A stretch of 64,000 nt of DNA, from positions 8,782,319 to 8,846,318 of the forward strand of contig OY294054.1 of the NCBI GenBank assembly GCA_958510825.1, read 5' to 3'. This DNA is from Brachypterus glaber. Its lineage: Eukaryota; Arthropoda; Insecta; Coleoptera; Kateretidae. The position numbers and the translations under genes were made by a program. The notes under the pieces were generated by a model. It had not been told where the DNA came from and did not search any database. It was given only the letters and a program-made list of their open reading frames with translations. This document shows, one piece after another, positions 20,560-31,813 of this stretch. The first letter of the stretch is position 1. Each line of letters begins with the position of its first letter.

Positions 20560-20970
20560 TATAAATTTTTAATTCTTGGGACGTTTAGTTTTAAGGAAAC
20601 GTTGACATCAGGCGGACAGACGAACTGAAGGACAGACGGACGGAAGGCAGGACGAATGTTTTTTTAAGTTATTTAGAATTTTTAAATAATTTAAAAAAAA
20701 AAACACTTTTTTGTTTTTATTTTTTTTTTTAATCAGTTGGCTTCATAAATCTATTTCTTAATAATAATTCTTAAACAATTTAATGGACACTTTGAATTAT
20801 TTCTTCCAAAATAATTAAGAAAATATAATTTGCCTAAAAATTGTATAATTCCTAGGACTTTTAGTCTTAAGGAAACTTTTACATAGGACGGTGAGACGAA
20901 CGGACAGGCAAACTGAAGGACAAACGGACGGACGGCATGACGAATGTTTTTTAAAGTTATTTAGAATTTG
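20560..20970 (+). repeat. Pair of 130-bp direct repeats with GACGGACGG tracts
   Basis: Two copies about 280 bp apart (near 20565-20690 and 20843-20970) each carry AATTC(T/C)(T/A)GG and ACGTTTAGTTTTAAGGAAAC or a variant. Each then has an AGACGAAC/GACAGACGGACGG tract, GACGAATGTTTTTT and AAGTTATTTAGAATTT. The AAT-rich spacer is not shared. It is a local duplication of a dispersed repeat with a short internal microsatellite. Confidence 0.75.
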
Positions 20971-21078
20971 ATTACGAGAAAATTTGGTGTAATAATTTTT
21001 GGTTTCGAGATATTTTAAGGGTTTTTGAAATATAAAAACTCAAAATTCAAATTCAAGTTGACAAAACTAAACCTATTA

Positions 21079-22216
21079 CACTAGGCAACACGGTTTCTTG
21101 CCCTGATTGGAGCCATTCGTCTTTTAACTAATTTTGAGTCGCTGAGACCGAATCTGGCCTCAGAATATTTCTATTACCTAAGGTTTCTGAGAAAAATGAG
21201 ATAAAAGTGGTAAAAAACCATTATTTTAGCCCTCTTTAGTTCTAAAATCATGGGAGGTAAATATATTTTGAGGACAAATTTAGATTCGGCTACTCAATAT
21301 TAGTTAAAAAATACCCAACTTAGAATATGGAAACTTTAAATTCATAGGTAGAATAAATAAGGATAATATGGAAAAAAAAATGGATCCTTTGACGAAATTA
21401 AGTAGGGGTGGCGGGTAAGGAGAGGGGTGCATAAGGAGACAAGCTTATCGCCACCTAATCATTCTAAAAATCGTCAAAAATCATCACTAGGGGGTCAAAA
21501 ATGAACTAAAAATATGTTACGTTTTACGGTTCTTATGTAATACATTAACATTTTTATGATGTAGAACCATTAAAAAAACGACAAAAAATAAGCAATATTT
21601 TTTGTTATAAATTATTTTTAAATTGCCTGTATTTAAATTTAAAAAATAAGACGTGCTGGATTTTTTTAAGGTCAAATTCGGATTCTGCGCCCTTAAATTG
21701 ATAAGAAAAATATACTTTTTGGGCTCGGGAAAAAAGTTTACACTGTGAGCTTTAATTTTATTTATTTTTAAATTATTTACTTTTTATAAATAAACTAAGC
21801 GAAATAAAAAATATTTGTATTAATATTTGTGTAGAGAATTTTATAATCTACAAATAAAGTCCTATAAAATTTTTAGACATATTTGATAGTTTTGCCACAA
21901 ATTAGCAATTAAGTAAACTCTGCACTTTCATTTTAAGCTGTTTATTTATTTTAGCGTATTTACTGTGACAATAGGCCTTGGCATATAGATATTTTAATTC
22001 CTTGTATTTTTTTTTTAATATACCCTAAAATTTTTAAAATCCTACCTGTTTTAAAGATTTTGAAAAAAACGTCATTATTTCCTGGACTTATATCTCAAAA
22101 ATTTTAGGTGCTGGAATTTTTCTAATATCAGATTCGGATTCTACGCCCTCGAATTACTAAGAAAAATTTACTTTCCGATCGGGGCAAAAAAAAAAGTTGG
22201 GATTTGTTGCCTAGTG
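21079..22216. mobile_element. Non-autonomous CACTA (EnSpm/CMC-like) DNA transposon
   Basis: The left end is CACTAGGCAACACGG and the right end is TTGTTGCCTAGTG, an exact 12-base inverted match starting with CACTA. The flanking trinucleotide is TTA on both sides (21076-21078 and 22217-22219). CACTA termini plus a 3-bp target duplication are the hallmarks of the EnSpm/CACTA superfamily. The 1,138-bp interior has no transposase frame. It does contain repeated segments near the ends and in the middle with GATTCGGATTCT(A/G)CGCCCT, then AATT, AAGAAAAAT and TTTACTTT words (21670-21740 and 22120-22180; a diverged match near 21140). These resemble the subterminal repeats that such elements use for transposase binding. 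Deletion derivative is the best reading. Confidence 0.8.
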
Positions 22217-22519
22217 TTATAGGTCCTGTATGTCTGCCAAGAGTATAATAATGTACAAGGAAGAACTTGAAGTTAATACGCCGCTGGAATTAAATTACAA
22301 ATTTTTCTGATTTAAATCTGTGATTGTTCCTTGGCTTTAAGTAATTTTATTCTAAATGTTATAATCTCTATCCTTAAGATATTATTGTCATACTTTTCAT
22401 TACGTTACATCAAAAGAAGATGGAATGTTGTTTCTTTTTTTAATGTTCCTGTAATCATTCAAAATACTGGTTGGGCAATAAAATATAGAATATATTTTAT
22501 TATTTTAATCACAACTCTA

Positions 22520-22562
22520 TAAGTAATACATACATACATACAAACATACATAGATACATATT
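22520..22562. repeat. Short (CATA)n tract
   Basis: About 40 bp of imperfect CATACATACAAACATACATA. Compared with the 1.8-kb tract at 8914 it shows that the same motif exists at ordinary length elsewhere in this region. Confidence 0.75.
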
Positions 22563-22831
22563 GTCGGCTCTAGTTTACCTGCTAACTCCACTTTTGGAAG
22601 AATTGTCGTTTTTAATACCGTTCAAAAGAGGCCACTTAGTAACACCATCAGGCAACTCTAAAATTTTCCCAACTAAAGACTTACCTCAAAGAAACAAATA
22701 GAGAAGCTATTACTAAAAGTATTGACATTAAAAATTATTAGAATACTCACCATTTCTTTATTAATTTATTTATTTATTAATCTATTTATTTGTTTGTTCG
22801 TTTTTGTTTAGTTTTTGTTTATTTTTTCTTA

Positions 22832-22985
22832 GGGAACGTTCAAGTATTACGTAACGCTCCTAGGGGGGGGGATCATTTTGGAGTGTTACGCCCATGTTAA
22901 TGGTATAGGAAAATAGCCTTACGGGGGGGGGGGTTGGGGGTCCAAAATTATTAAAATTTGCGTTACGTAATACTTGAACGCTCCC
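22832..22985. mobile_element. 154-bp MITE with a TTA target duplication
   Basis: Left end GGGAACGTTCAAGTATTACG with TAACGC; right end GCGTTACGTAATACTTGAAC with GCTCCC. The arms match over 26 bases with one or two differences. TTA flanks both sides (22829-22831 and 22986-22988). The interior has two G runs (about 10-12 G each) around a GTTACGCCCATG segment. TTA duplication and GGG termini are compatible with PIF/Harbinger-like or ISL2EU-like groups; which one is not determined. Confidence 0.88.
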
Positions 22986-23046
22986 TTATTTAATTGTGTT
23001 TTTATTTAATTGGTCCTAAATATTTTATTTCATGTATTTTTAATAT

Positions 23047-23215
23047 AACCAGTCCTTGTTCTTTTACATACATGTATATGTTATTTGTATTTGTACATCT
23101 TAACCAGTGCTTGTCTTTTACATATATGTTTTTTAACTAAAATTTTAACCAGTCCTTGTCTTTTTATATACCTATTTTATCTATACATACATTTTAACTA
23201 GCTTGTCCTTTTATG
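23047..23215. repeat. Degenerate tandem repeat (AACCAGTCCTTGTCTTTT units)
   Basis: Four units of about 45-60 bp each hold TTTTAACCAGTCCTTGTC (or AACCAGTGCTTGTC, or AACTAGCTTGTCC), then TTTTACATATATGT or a variant. Divergence between units is high. Confidence 0.65.
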
Positions 23216-23569
23216 TCATTTTAATTATACAATTATTTTAGCCAGAGTACACGTCCTTCATAAAGTTAGTTTTTTTTTGTTTGTTTTTTTGTTTTTTCTA
23301 TTTGTTTGTATATTTAATCATTTATTTTATTCTATTTATATTCTAGTTATTATTATTATTTTTTTTATTTATTTATTTATTTATTTTAAATTATTAAAAA
23401 TATGATATCGGGGGCAAGTTTTTCAAAGAATTTCGCAATTTTTTTACTATTATTAAAAATTTTACTGTATTGCATTTTCAGTTTTACCACCAAGTTATCG
23501 TATATTATTATATTTCATAAGTTTTAGTTTTAATTATTCTAATATTATTATGTATTTTTTTACCTAGCA

Positions 23570-23685
23570 CGTACAAATGTTTATACATTTCTGTGTTTCT
23601 AGCATATTTATTGCACCTTATACTTGTAAAGTAGTTGTAATTTTTTTTTGTTTGACAATAAATATTATTATTATTATTATAACTT
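23570..23685 (+). mobile_element. Probable non-LTR retrotransposon 3' end
   Basis: The sequence TTTGTTTGACAATAAATATT runs into (ATT)n, after a 3'UTR-like segment with TAGCACGTACAAATG, TTTATTGCACCTTATAC and TTGTAAAGTAGTTG. A GACAATAAA word followed by an (ATT)n tail is a frequent 3' end of CR1/Jockey-group LINEs. No coding region is attached here. The 800 bp after it (to 24580) shows no recognised features. Confidence 0.5.
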
Positions 23686-24574
23686 TTTGCATAATGCTAG
23701 TCGAAAGCTGCTAACTGCCATCTCCTTTTTAATTCAATAATAATCAAGCCCAAATTATTTTTTTTGTAGTTAAAACCTCCAAAACACGCTAATAAAGAAA
23801 CGAGATTTTTCATTTTGTTATACAATAATTATAGAAATAATTATAAGGTTTTTCTCGTCTCCTGTAAAGTTTGGTCAAAAGGAGTTAGCGGGTTAACACT
23901 CTAAGCCGAAGATATATTACATTTACTTATAAAATTTGGGAAGTACATTATTTCTAATCTCACGGTATCGAAAAATGGACTGGACCTGGTAATACTTAGT
24001 TTGGTTCCTATTTAAATCGTTAATTTACCCCTAGATGGCGAAATGTTATATATTATATTTAACGATTGAAATATCGTCGAACCTATTTCCTTTAATATTT
24101 AATATTTTACTTTTTTTAATATTTTTGATAAGAAATCAATGTAGAAATCTAAAAATTTGATTAAGGGTCATAAGGGGGATGTGACACATAAATCTGGCAT
24201 TTCATTGGTCCAATTCTCAGTTACTTTACTGGTAATTATTGGCTAAACCAACCTATTATTGGCTTTTTAAAATTATTTAAATATATTTATATAAGATAAT
24301 TTTATATTTGCAACAAGTATTACAAGTACAACAAATACTTCATATTAAGTAAATTTTCTTTCTCTGTGTGTATTTTGCGAGTGATTAACAGTGTAAATTT
24401 TACAAATTTAAAAAATAATTTAAGGAACTATAGTTTAAATTTGATATTGCTGATTGGCAAATGTTTTGAAACTGTGTTGTTAACGCTGGGAAAATATATA
24501 TTTGACTTAGTTTTAATAGTTTGGGCCACCCGCATAGGAAATCTATTCTTGCTAGTATTGTGTTCTTTACAATG

Positions 24575-24685
24575 TAAAACTAGCAGTGAAGATATGTAAT
24601 GCTTCGCATTCCATATTTTATACTCTTCGCAGTGGATAGCATACTGTGTTTTCCCACGACCACCTATGTAAACGTCAAATTTCAC
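24575..24685 (+). mobile_element. Family A fragment (head end)
   Basis: AAACTAGCAGTGAAGATATG, AATGCTTCGCATTCC, then TACTCTTCGCAGTGG and a GCATACTGTGTTTTCC end. It matches the heads at 4387, 11038 and 31000 and stops before the A/T-run part. Confidence 0.5.
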
Positions 24686-24824
24686 ACGATTTAGAGACTA
24701 AGAAAGTGCCAAATTACATAAGCGTGCGAAATAATATCATACATGAGTGGAAAAGCAAAGCTATCATTTTTTTTTAATATTTAACATTTTTTAGACTTTT
24801 TCTTTTACATTTTTATGTATCTGG

Positions 24825-25553
24825 ATATACCGGGTGAGTTTCATTTATGTCTACACCCAAAGTTAAGAGTTATCTTCATTCGATAAAACCGAAACATGGG
24901 TGATTTATATAATTTTACATCGTGTATAAAATGGCGGATTTAATTGTTTTGTTTCACATCCGGTTTCGCCGGAAGTGGAATAAATATGTTTTTTTTAATG
25001 GAACACCCTGTATTGTTTTACATTTTTGAATTCAGCCGATAATTCTTTATGTAAAAAACTTTTTTCATTTTCATTTTTATCGTATAAAAAACGAAATACA
25101 CATATCTTGTTTTTACTTACTAAAGCTTAAAAAATATATAAAACTAATATTAAAATAAAAATTTGATCGTTGACAGCGTATTAAACCTAAAAAAAAGGTT
25201 TTTTGTCCAAACTCCTATTTTTTATGTCCTTGTTTGTAGAGTATTTCTCCGCTCTTTTTCTTATACCAGATTTATGATTTTAAAGATTAAGTAAGTAAAA
25301 AAAAGGTAAATTATGTGTATCTCTTTTTTTTTTGGGATAAAAACAAAAAGGAAAAAAAAGTAAAAAAACAATCATTTTTTTATACATAGAATTTTCGGCT
25401 GAATTAAAAAATGTAAAAAAATGTAAATATTTAAGCACTTTCGGCGAAACCGGAAGTGAAACAAAAAATAAATCCGCCAGTGTAAAATTATATAAATCAC
25501 CCAGGTTTCGTTATCCAAATTTTGGGGATGGACATAAATAAAACTCGGTATAT
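24825..25553. mobile_element. 730-bp inverted-repeat element (ATATACCGGGTGAG ends)
   Basis: Left end ATATACCGGGTGAGTTTCAT, TTATGTCTACACCCAAAGTT; right end the diverged reverse complement (TGGGGATGGACATAAATAAA, ACTCGGTATAT). Further paired segments are TTTATATAATTTTACA / TGTAAAATTATATAAATC, CACATCCGGTTTCGCCGGAA / TTTCGGCGAAACCGGAAGTG and AATTCAGCCGATAATTCT / AGAATTTTCGGCTGAATT. Arms reach roughly 180-235 bp. Similar left ends appear at 37066 and related CCGGAAGTGAC words at 52900. Non-autonomous DNA element; no transposase frame. Confidence 0.82.
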
Positions 25554-27600
25554 TTTTCAACTTTTTTATTATTAACCTTACTATAATTCTGAATCATAAA
25601 TCGTTTTAATTTTGATGAGATTACAAAAATTTGAATGAAGAAACCATAACTAATTTTAACCGTCAAAGTAAGTAAGAAAACAAACGAAATCTAGAAGAGA
25701 CCAAGTGTTGATTTTAACGGTTCTAGTTTGAATTTCGCGCTCTTCTACGCAGGTTGTATTATCGACTGCATTGCGCAGAATCGATGAAATTCAATTTTGA
25801 CAGCACGGCGTGCTGTTAGAATCAGCAGTTACTTCGCAAACGGAACATTAGTTAGTTTTCGAAGTAGTTTAGTAACATTTAATAGCATTTCAATGGGAAC
25901 ATTAGTAGTTAATAGTTTAAATCGATAATTAGCTTCAATCCTAGTCCTTTCCTAAATTCCTAGCTAAACAGTGACGTGCAACAAACACTTCATCTTGGGG
26001 CCCCAACCAGCCAGAGGAGAACTTCGCGCCAAACGACTTATTTTGACACAAAATGTTTTAATTTTTGGACATTATTAAAATTAAAAAAAAAACCTATAGT
26101 AATCTTCTAGCTCAAGGCTGCGAATAGTAAAATAATGTGTCAACATAGTTTTATTTAGAGCTTTCAAGAGATTTAAATTTCCCTCTAGGCGCCATTGTTA
26201 AAGTTTATCATAAATGTTATGAAAATATGCATTATTACATTTGAAGTATCGCATAGAAATTGTGGTTTTATTTTTAAACTTTTAGTTTATTTTCTTTTAT
26301 GCGAACATAGGCCTAAGTTTAAGTTTAATAACACTGCTCTGCACGTTTCTAATTTAATTTACAGACCTTCTTTATCAACTGCATAAAAAATTTTTCGTTA
26401 AAGGGATTTTTTGCAAAAGAAATATTCAAGCAATATGAGTCAAGCTTAATATTAAATTAATAATATAACAACAGTGTCAAAATCTAGCCCACTACATTAC
26501 TTGAAATTAAAACGTGAATGTTCTAAGGTTTTTGTCTATGTAGATTCCAAGCTATTTTTACTTTTAGACATTTGTGGAGCAAACATGCAAAAACCGATAA
26601 ATCCACTTTTCGCGATTCTGACTAATTTTGTAGCGCTTTCTTGATATAGCCCATCATATACAAGCAAAAGCCGATAATTATATGAGCCATGAAAAGTTTT
26701 CGCCAGTTTTAAGATTTTTTAAAGTTAATATCTTAAAATTGGATAACATGGATTTATCGGATTTTGTGGCTAAATTAGTAGATTAAAATTGTTTGTGAAT
26801 CATTATCTCAATTTTAACTAAGAAATAGTAAAATTTAAGCTTTCAATATATAACTATAGTTGATGCACTATAAATATATCTAACTATTTATTGCTTTTCT
26901 CGAGTATCATCGCCAATGGGTTAAAACTAAAATATTTTAACGATATTTCAACATTTTAAATCAGGTTGCTGCAGAAATGCCACTTAAAATTTAACGATAT
27001 TTTATGTTTGATTTGAAGATGATAAAAACATGCATGAGACGTGTTTGGGCAACAGTTGCAATAATTATAATATTTTATCGATTAATTTCCACAAGTCAGC
27101 GCAATATTGTTTGCTAACGATAGCTTACCCATTGAGTAAATTGGTTTGGCATGACTTGGGTCTTTTTCACAAATAGCATATGAAGGGTACGAGCAAAGAA
27201 GGAGGCAACACCAAATTTTCAGTTTGGGAAAAATACTGGTCACTTCTCAAGCACGTCTGAAACAGACATGCAGCTTGTATATACTTGTGAAAGACAACTG
27301 AACCACCACTGGATAGAAAAAACATGGAATTCTTTAGCTTTTGCACCCTGAATTTAGCTTCAGTATAATGAGTATTTTGATAGTTCTTCAGTTCTAGCGG
27401 TTTTTTTTTCAGAATTTTTTTAGCATTAAGGGTCCTTGACTAAAAAAAACTCTACAAAGTTTTTCTTGTCCTTGAGGGAAAGAAAAATAAAATATATATG
27501 TGTAAGTGAGTTACACCCGATTTGGATTGGCTAAAATGCAATTATTGGATTTTCTCGGTTATTAATTAAGATATCGATATGGGGTTTTTATCATTGTTTA
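25554..27600. other. Two kilobases without recognised genes or elements
   Basis: The only clear structures are a perfect 17-bp hairpin ACAGCACG-G-CGTGCTGT at 25800-25816 and the palindrome TTGGGGCCCCAA near 25994. The part from 25690 to 26050 is less AT-rich than its surroundings. The 63-residue frame at 26195 has no known motif. No repeat of this stretch was seen elsewhere in the window. Confidence 0.4.
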
Positions 27601-27601
27601 T

Positions 27602-27724
27602 TTAAAGAGTTGCTTGAGTGCCTAACGTCGCCCTTTTTACGATTTTTTGATTTTAATATGATATATTTCCTTAAAGCAAAAAAATAAGAAAAAGACGCAC
27701 TTGACCACTCAAGCAACTCTTTAA
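27602..27724. mobile_element. 123-bp MITE with perfect 19-bp terminal repeats
   Basis: TTAAAGAGTTGCTTGAGTG at the left is exactly mirrored by CACTCAAGCAACTCTTTAA at the right. The next bases also pair partly (GTCGCCCTTTTT / AAAAAGACGCAC). The interior is AT-rich. No clear target duplication beyond the TTAA included in the ends. Confidence 0.82.
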
Positions 27725-28728
27725 CTGTACAATAAAAAAAAAAAACATCTTTATATATTTAATTAAAACTGAGAATTTTCGGCCCAAAAAGTGGCCTGAA
27801 AAGGCGAAATAGGTAAGTCATAATATAACTTAGGAAAACCCCTTTGGCGAGATATTTTTAGTTAAAATTGATGAAAAAAACATAATTTTTAAATAAATCC
27901 AGGCAACGTAATCTATGTAAACTCAGGGAGGCCCCGTCCAAGTTTTAATAAACGACTAGGAATAAGAGTGACGCATAATCTTAAACAGTTTGTAATATAT
28001 CCATTAATCCCAAATCAATTTATTTAAAAACTAGCCAAAAAGGCAATATCTACACCAAAAACTCTACAGGCGAATGAATGTAAACGTAAAAAATACCACT
28101 TTGACAAATTTTATATCCAATAAATCAAATACACTGCAAAAAATATATTGAGTGAAACCACTCAGTAAATGTCTTAGTTTCTGTTCGTACCAATTCAAGA
28201 AATAATCATAATAAATAATTATAATTTTCGCTTTGAAAGTATAACACAACCTCAACAGTTTAATTTTTGTTCTGTCAGAACTAAGAAATTGATACTAAAA
28301 TTCACTATATTTTACAGTGACTTAAAATAAATTTAAGACCTATTTTATCTAAATAAAAAAAGGTGTTTGGTTTCTTTTGGATAAAGAAGGTCCAACTAAG
28401 GCAACGTATTTTTGGTAAAATAAAGCACATTGCCCTTTTTGCTTGTACCCTTCATATTTCTCTCTCTCTCCCAATACCAAAATGTGTTTATGATTGCATC
28501 CCCATTGTTTTCCGCAAAAATACTCGTGCCCAGTGAAATGCGGTGACAACTTTTCTTTCAACAACATTTTTGATTGATATTTTTCGCTTCAGTTTCAGAT
28601 ATTGGATGATATTTCCTTTTTTTGCTCTGATTTTACGATTAATCATAATTTAGTTCCCACATTCACACTGAACATTTTTCAATGAATATTTAGGTGAAAT
28701 TTTTACCCATGTTTTATAACAGCAACGT
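27725..28728. other. Stretch without recognised features
   Basis: AT-rich sequence with small open frames on the minus strand (63 and 72 residues) that show no domain. It includes short CTCTCTCTCTC and A runs. No repeat partner seen. Confidence 0.4.
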
Positions 28729-29525
28729 TAAAGAACAATGTTAAAAATAGTCCGTTTTTGGCCCATTTGTGCAAAGTATGAAACATACCAATTCCTACAG
28801 ATTTGGACTTGCTGAAAACCATACCGACTTTCAAAATTACAGGAACCGTGTGGAAGACTGTTTTTTTTTTTTTCGTAAAAAGGTAAAAAAAAGATTGATT
28901 TTGAGCTATTAATGTGAGGTGGAAAAAAATATATTATTTATAGATTTGGGCACGCTGAACACGATTCCGTTCTCAAAAGTGACAGAAACGGCGTGGAAGA
29001 CTGTTTTCTCTCTTCATAATTAGGTTAAAATAGGCCAATTGTGAGCTAACGATTCCAGTAAAAATAGTATATTATTCAACGATCGTATAATAACAGCTAT
29101 TAATCGACGAGGGTGAATTTTGCCACACGAGCCGATAGTCGGCTTGTGTCGCAAAAAATTCACCCTCATTAATTAATAGCAAGTATTATACGCTTGTTAA
29201 ATAATATACTATATTTACTGGCATCGTTGGCTCAGAATTGACCTATTTTAACTTTTTACGAAAAAAAAAAAACAGTCTTTCTTTCACTTTTAAGAACGGA
29301 ATCGTGTTCAGCGTGCCCAAATCTATAAAGAAAATATTTTTTTCCACCTGGCATTAATAGCTCAAAATAAACCTTCTTTTACCTTTTTACGAAAAAAAAA
29401 ATCTTCCACACGGTTTCTGTAATTTTGAAGGTCGGCATTGTGTTCAGCATGTCCAAATCTATAGGAATTGTTATGTTTCAGACGTTGATGGGGCCAAAAC
29501 GGCCTATTTTTAATATTGTTCTTTT
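28729..29525. mobile_element. Long inverted repeat of about 800 bp (foldback)
   Basis: From the tips (AAAGAACAATGTTAAAAATA on the left, CTATTTTTAATATTGTTCTT on the right) to the centre at about 29137 (GCCGATAGTCGGC), the two arms of about 390-405 bp are reverse complements with scattered changes. Matching landmarks include ATTTGGACTTGCTGAAAACC / AGCATGTCCAAATCTATAGG, GGGCACGCTGAACACGATTC / ATCGTGTTCAGCGTGCCC and GGGTGAATTTTGCCACACGA / GTGTCGCAAAAAATTCACCC. Each arm also contains two related halves (the TTTGG-to-GTGGAAGACTGTTTT segment occurs twice). No open frame. A transcript across it would be a long double-stranded RNA. Confidence 0.9.
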
Positions 29526-29578
29526 GCCATCTTCAGGTTTTATTATTTATATCACATGACAATTATGATGTACTTATA

Positions 29579-29750
29579 CAGTGCTGTCCAAAAGTTATCG
29601 CACTTAACTTTTAGACGAGTTGAGGTATCACGTTGAAATTCGGAACACTTAAATAAGACAAGTTATCTTTTGGCATATAAGTATTTGATATTTTTTGCTT
29701 ATTAATGGAAAGGGGATCATGTGATATACCATTTTAAGTTACATAAAATT
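29579..29750 (+). mobile_element. Tc1-like TIR element, left part (family T)
   Basis: Begins TA then CAGTGCTGTCCAAAAGTTAT, followed by CTTAACTTTTAGACGAGTTG, AATAAGACAAGTTATCTTTT and GGGGATCATGTGATATACC. This is the same sequence of landmarks as at 32580 and 53527. No right end was recognised. To 30484 there is only AT-rich sequence, with two related CTAGACGAGACAA words near 30070 and 30105. Confidence 0.65.
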
Positions 29751-30483
29751 GTCTATTCAAGCAATTATTTTTTTATTTAAAAAAAGGGTTAAATTTTAAT
29801 TTTTTTTTTGGTATAATTTACGTATATCATGAAATTAATCATTTATCAAAAATTGTTAATTTTTTTTTTATTTTGAAAATTCCCATTTTCAACGCTATTA
29901 TGACTTTTTATACTTTTCGTACATCTATCATTTAAGAGTTTTAAATATCCCTACACATAAGTAATGAAAGCAAATAATAATTGTCAATGATACCAACCTG
30001 TGGGGATGTTTGGGTGCTTGTCAATCAACCCTACAGTAGATCGAGAGTATTGAAAATCAAGAATCTAGCAAGACGAGACAAAAAGTTAATCGTCTAGACT
30101 CTCGCTAGACGAGACAAGAAGTTAATTGTAGAGACTTCTTATCTTGAAATATGAGACTCTCGATAATAGACTCGAGTCGAGATGTTTTTTGACTCCTAAA
30201 ACCCTAATAAAGTCTTTTTCATGATTTCGGATTTTTTTACAACCATCCCGCAAAGTGGGATCCAGCGCCATTTTTTTAATCGGCAAAACTACGGGAGTGA
30301 CATGCAATTACAAAAAATTTATTTATTTTCTTTAATAATAGTAAAGTATGGTATAATAATTATAATTATTATATTATACATATTATGTGAGATTTCAATT
30401 TTGTTTTGTTTTGAGAATTTAATTTAATTTAATTTTTATACATAATATAGTGTATAGAATATTTTTTCTTTCAGCTTTTTTCG

Positions 30484-30742
30484 ATTTTTTTAAAAGTTTA
30501 ACCCCCCATAACTTTTTTGTTCTTGGGGGAATTACTTTCAAAAACAATAGGGATCTTTCCCTCGTAAAACTTGATTTTTCCTAAAAAATTTCAAGTCGAT
30601 CGGATTATTCGTTTTTGAGTTATCGTGTTCACAAAAATCGTGACATTCATGAAACGAATTTATATCCAAGAATTTTTTGTTTAGGAAAATTTTGGATTTT
30701 TTTTGAAAATTCGAAACTACCGTATAATATTCTAGCTCAGGC
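30484..30742 (+). mobile_element. Family A fragment (tail half)
   Basis: AAAGTTTAACCCCCCATAAC, TTTTTGTTCTTGGGGGAATT, CAATAGGGATCTTTCCCTC, CTTGATTTTTCC, TTTCAAGTCGATCGGATTAT, ATCCAAGAATTTTTTGTTTA and CGTATAATATTCTAGCTCAG. It lacks the head. A minus-strand 71-residue frame is only a reading of this repeat. Confidence 0.7.
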
Positions 30743-30764
30743 AAGTAAAACAAAAAATATATAT

Positions 30765-30892
30765 CGCTAAGTAAAAATCACAATCCCGCATGCTTCAATC
30801 CCGCGGGATACCGCAGGATTAAAGCCAATCCCGTAAAAATCCCGCTGGTTTCAAACTCGTGCGGGATTGCAATCCGTACAACCATCGTATAA
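30765..30892. mobile_element. Remnant rich in ATCCCGC / GCGGGAT words
   Basis: Contains CAATCCCGCATGCTTCAATC, CCGCGGGATACCGCAGGATT, CAATCCCGTAAAAATCCCGC and ends GTGCGGGATTGCAATCCG. The end word is the inverse of the TAGGGATTGCAATCCGG start at 7388. It looks like the terminal part of a hAT-type non-autonomous element, but a matching opposite end and duplication were not found. Confidence 0.4.
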
Positions 30893-30997
30893 GATATTTT
30901 TTAATCCCAGTACATATATCAGAAATGATACCAGAAAATGTTAATACTCTATTAAAGTGCCATAGGTAAATAATTATTATAATTTATTATTATAAAA

Positions 30998-31137
30998 ACA
31001 AGTCTTGAAGATAAATAATGCTTCGCAGTTTGTAGTATACTCCTCGCAGTTGGATGTAGTTTTTTCCTGGTGAAGGTAATTTTTCCTGAAGAAATTACAT
31101 TTCTTCCATTTTTTCGAATTTCTGGTAAAGTTTTAAG
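30998..31137 (+). mobile_element. Family A fragment (head), interrupted at its right side
   Basis: AACAAGTCTTGAAGATAAAT, AATGCTTCGCAGTTTG, ACTCCTCGCAGTTGG, then TAATTTTTCCTGAAGAAATT. The 2,034-bp element that follows was inserted immediately downstream, so its target was at the edge of this older repeat. Confidence 0.55.
31130..31137. repeat. 8-bp target-site duplication, left copy
   Basis: GTTTTAAG, identical to 33172-33179. It fits the hAT target consensus nTnnnnAn. Confidence 0.85.
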
Positions 31138-31189
31138 CGAGGGGTGTTTCACCGCCAAAATTTTGTACATGTATTGTCAAAAATGCCAA

Positions 31190-31375
31190 ATATTGTCAGT
31201 AATGTCAAGTAATGTCAAGTAATGTCGAGTAATGTCAAGTAATGTCAGGTAATGTCACGTAATGTCAAGTAATGTCACGTAATGTCAAGTAATGTCGAGT
31301 AATGTCGAGTAATGTCAAGTGATTTCGAGTAATGTCAAGTAATGTCTGGTAATGTCGAGTATAATCAAGTATTTT
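31190..31375 (+). repeat. 10-bp minisatellite (TAATGTCAAG), left array
   Basis: About 18 units of GTAATGTCAA with variants GTAATGTCGA, GTAATGTCAC and GTAATGTCTG, decaying at the right (GATTTCGAG, TATAATCAAG). It lies inside the left end of the hAT-like element. Confidence 0.93.
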
Positions 31376-31674
31376 AGGTATTATTTATAAATTTTTATAC
31401 CGAGCACATTACTTTTGAAGTTAGTTTTTTTTTACTGAACGTTACTTTTGTACGAGCTTTTGTAATTCGTAATGGCAAAAAGTGTCATAGTGACCTAGAG
31501 GTCTGGCTTACAGCCTCCACACCCTTAAACTTTTTAGTTAGCTAATTATAATTATAATTATAATTATTATAATAATTATTGTTTGTTAGTTTGCCGTATA
31601 GGTACTATAGTAAATTCAAGTCCAAGGTGAAGTGGAAGTAAACAAAAGAATCGCGCAGGCGGTAGCGGGCGCGT

Positions 31675-31813
31675 TTTGTTTTTTTGTTTGTTTGTTTAAC
31701 CTCGTACTATTTTACTTAATAAGGCATCCCCTAAGTCCAGGACTTGTGTGGGCTAGTAGTAGAGGGAACCACCGGCTTATACTGACTTTCGAACCAGTTT
31801 CTAGGGAGTGTCT
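31675..31813 (-). mobile_element. 5'-truncated SINE copy (same family as 6178)
   Basis: On the minus strand: CACTCCCTAGAAACTGGTTC, GAAAGTCAGTATAAGCCGGT, CTACTACTAGCCCACACAAG, TCCTGGACTTAGGGGATGCC and GTACGAGGTTAAACAAAC, ending in (AAAC)n and A runs. It lacks the tRNA head, as expected from incomplete target-primed reverse transcription. It sits inside the hAT-like element, so it inserted later than that element or was captured by its ancestor. Confidence 0.9.

Noticed and set aside
31190..31375. CRISPR-like array of regular short repeats
   Set aside because: The 10-bp units are directly contiguous with no unique spacers, and the context is a eukaryotic transposon.
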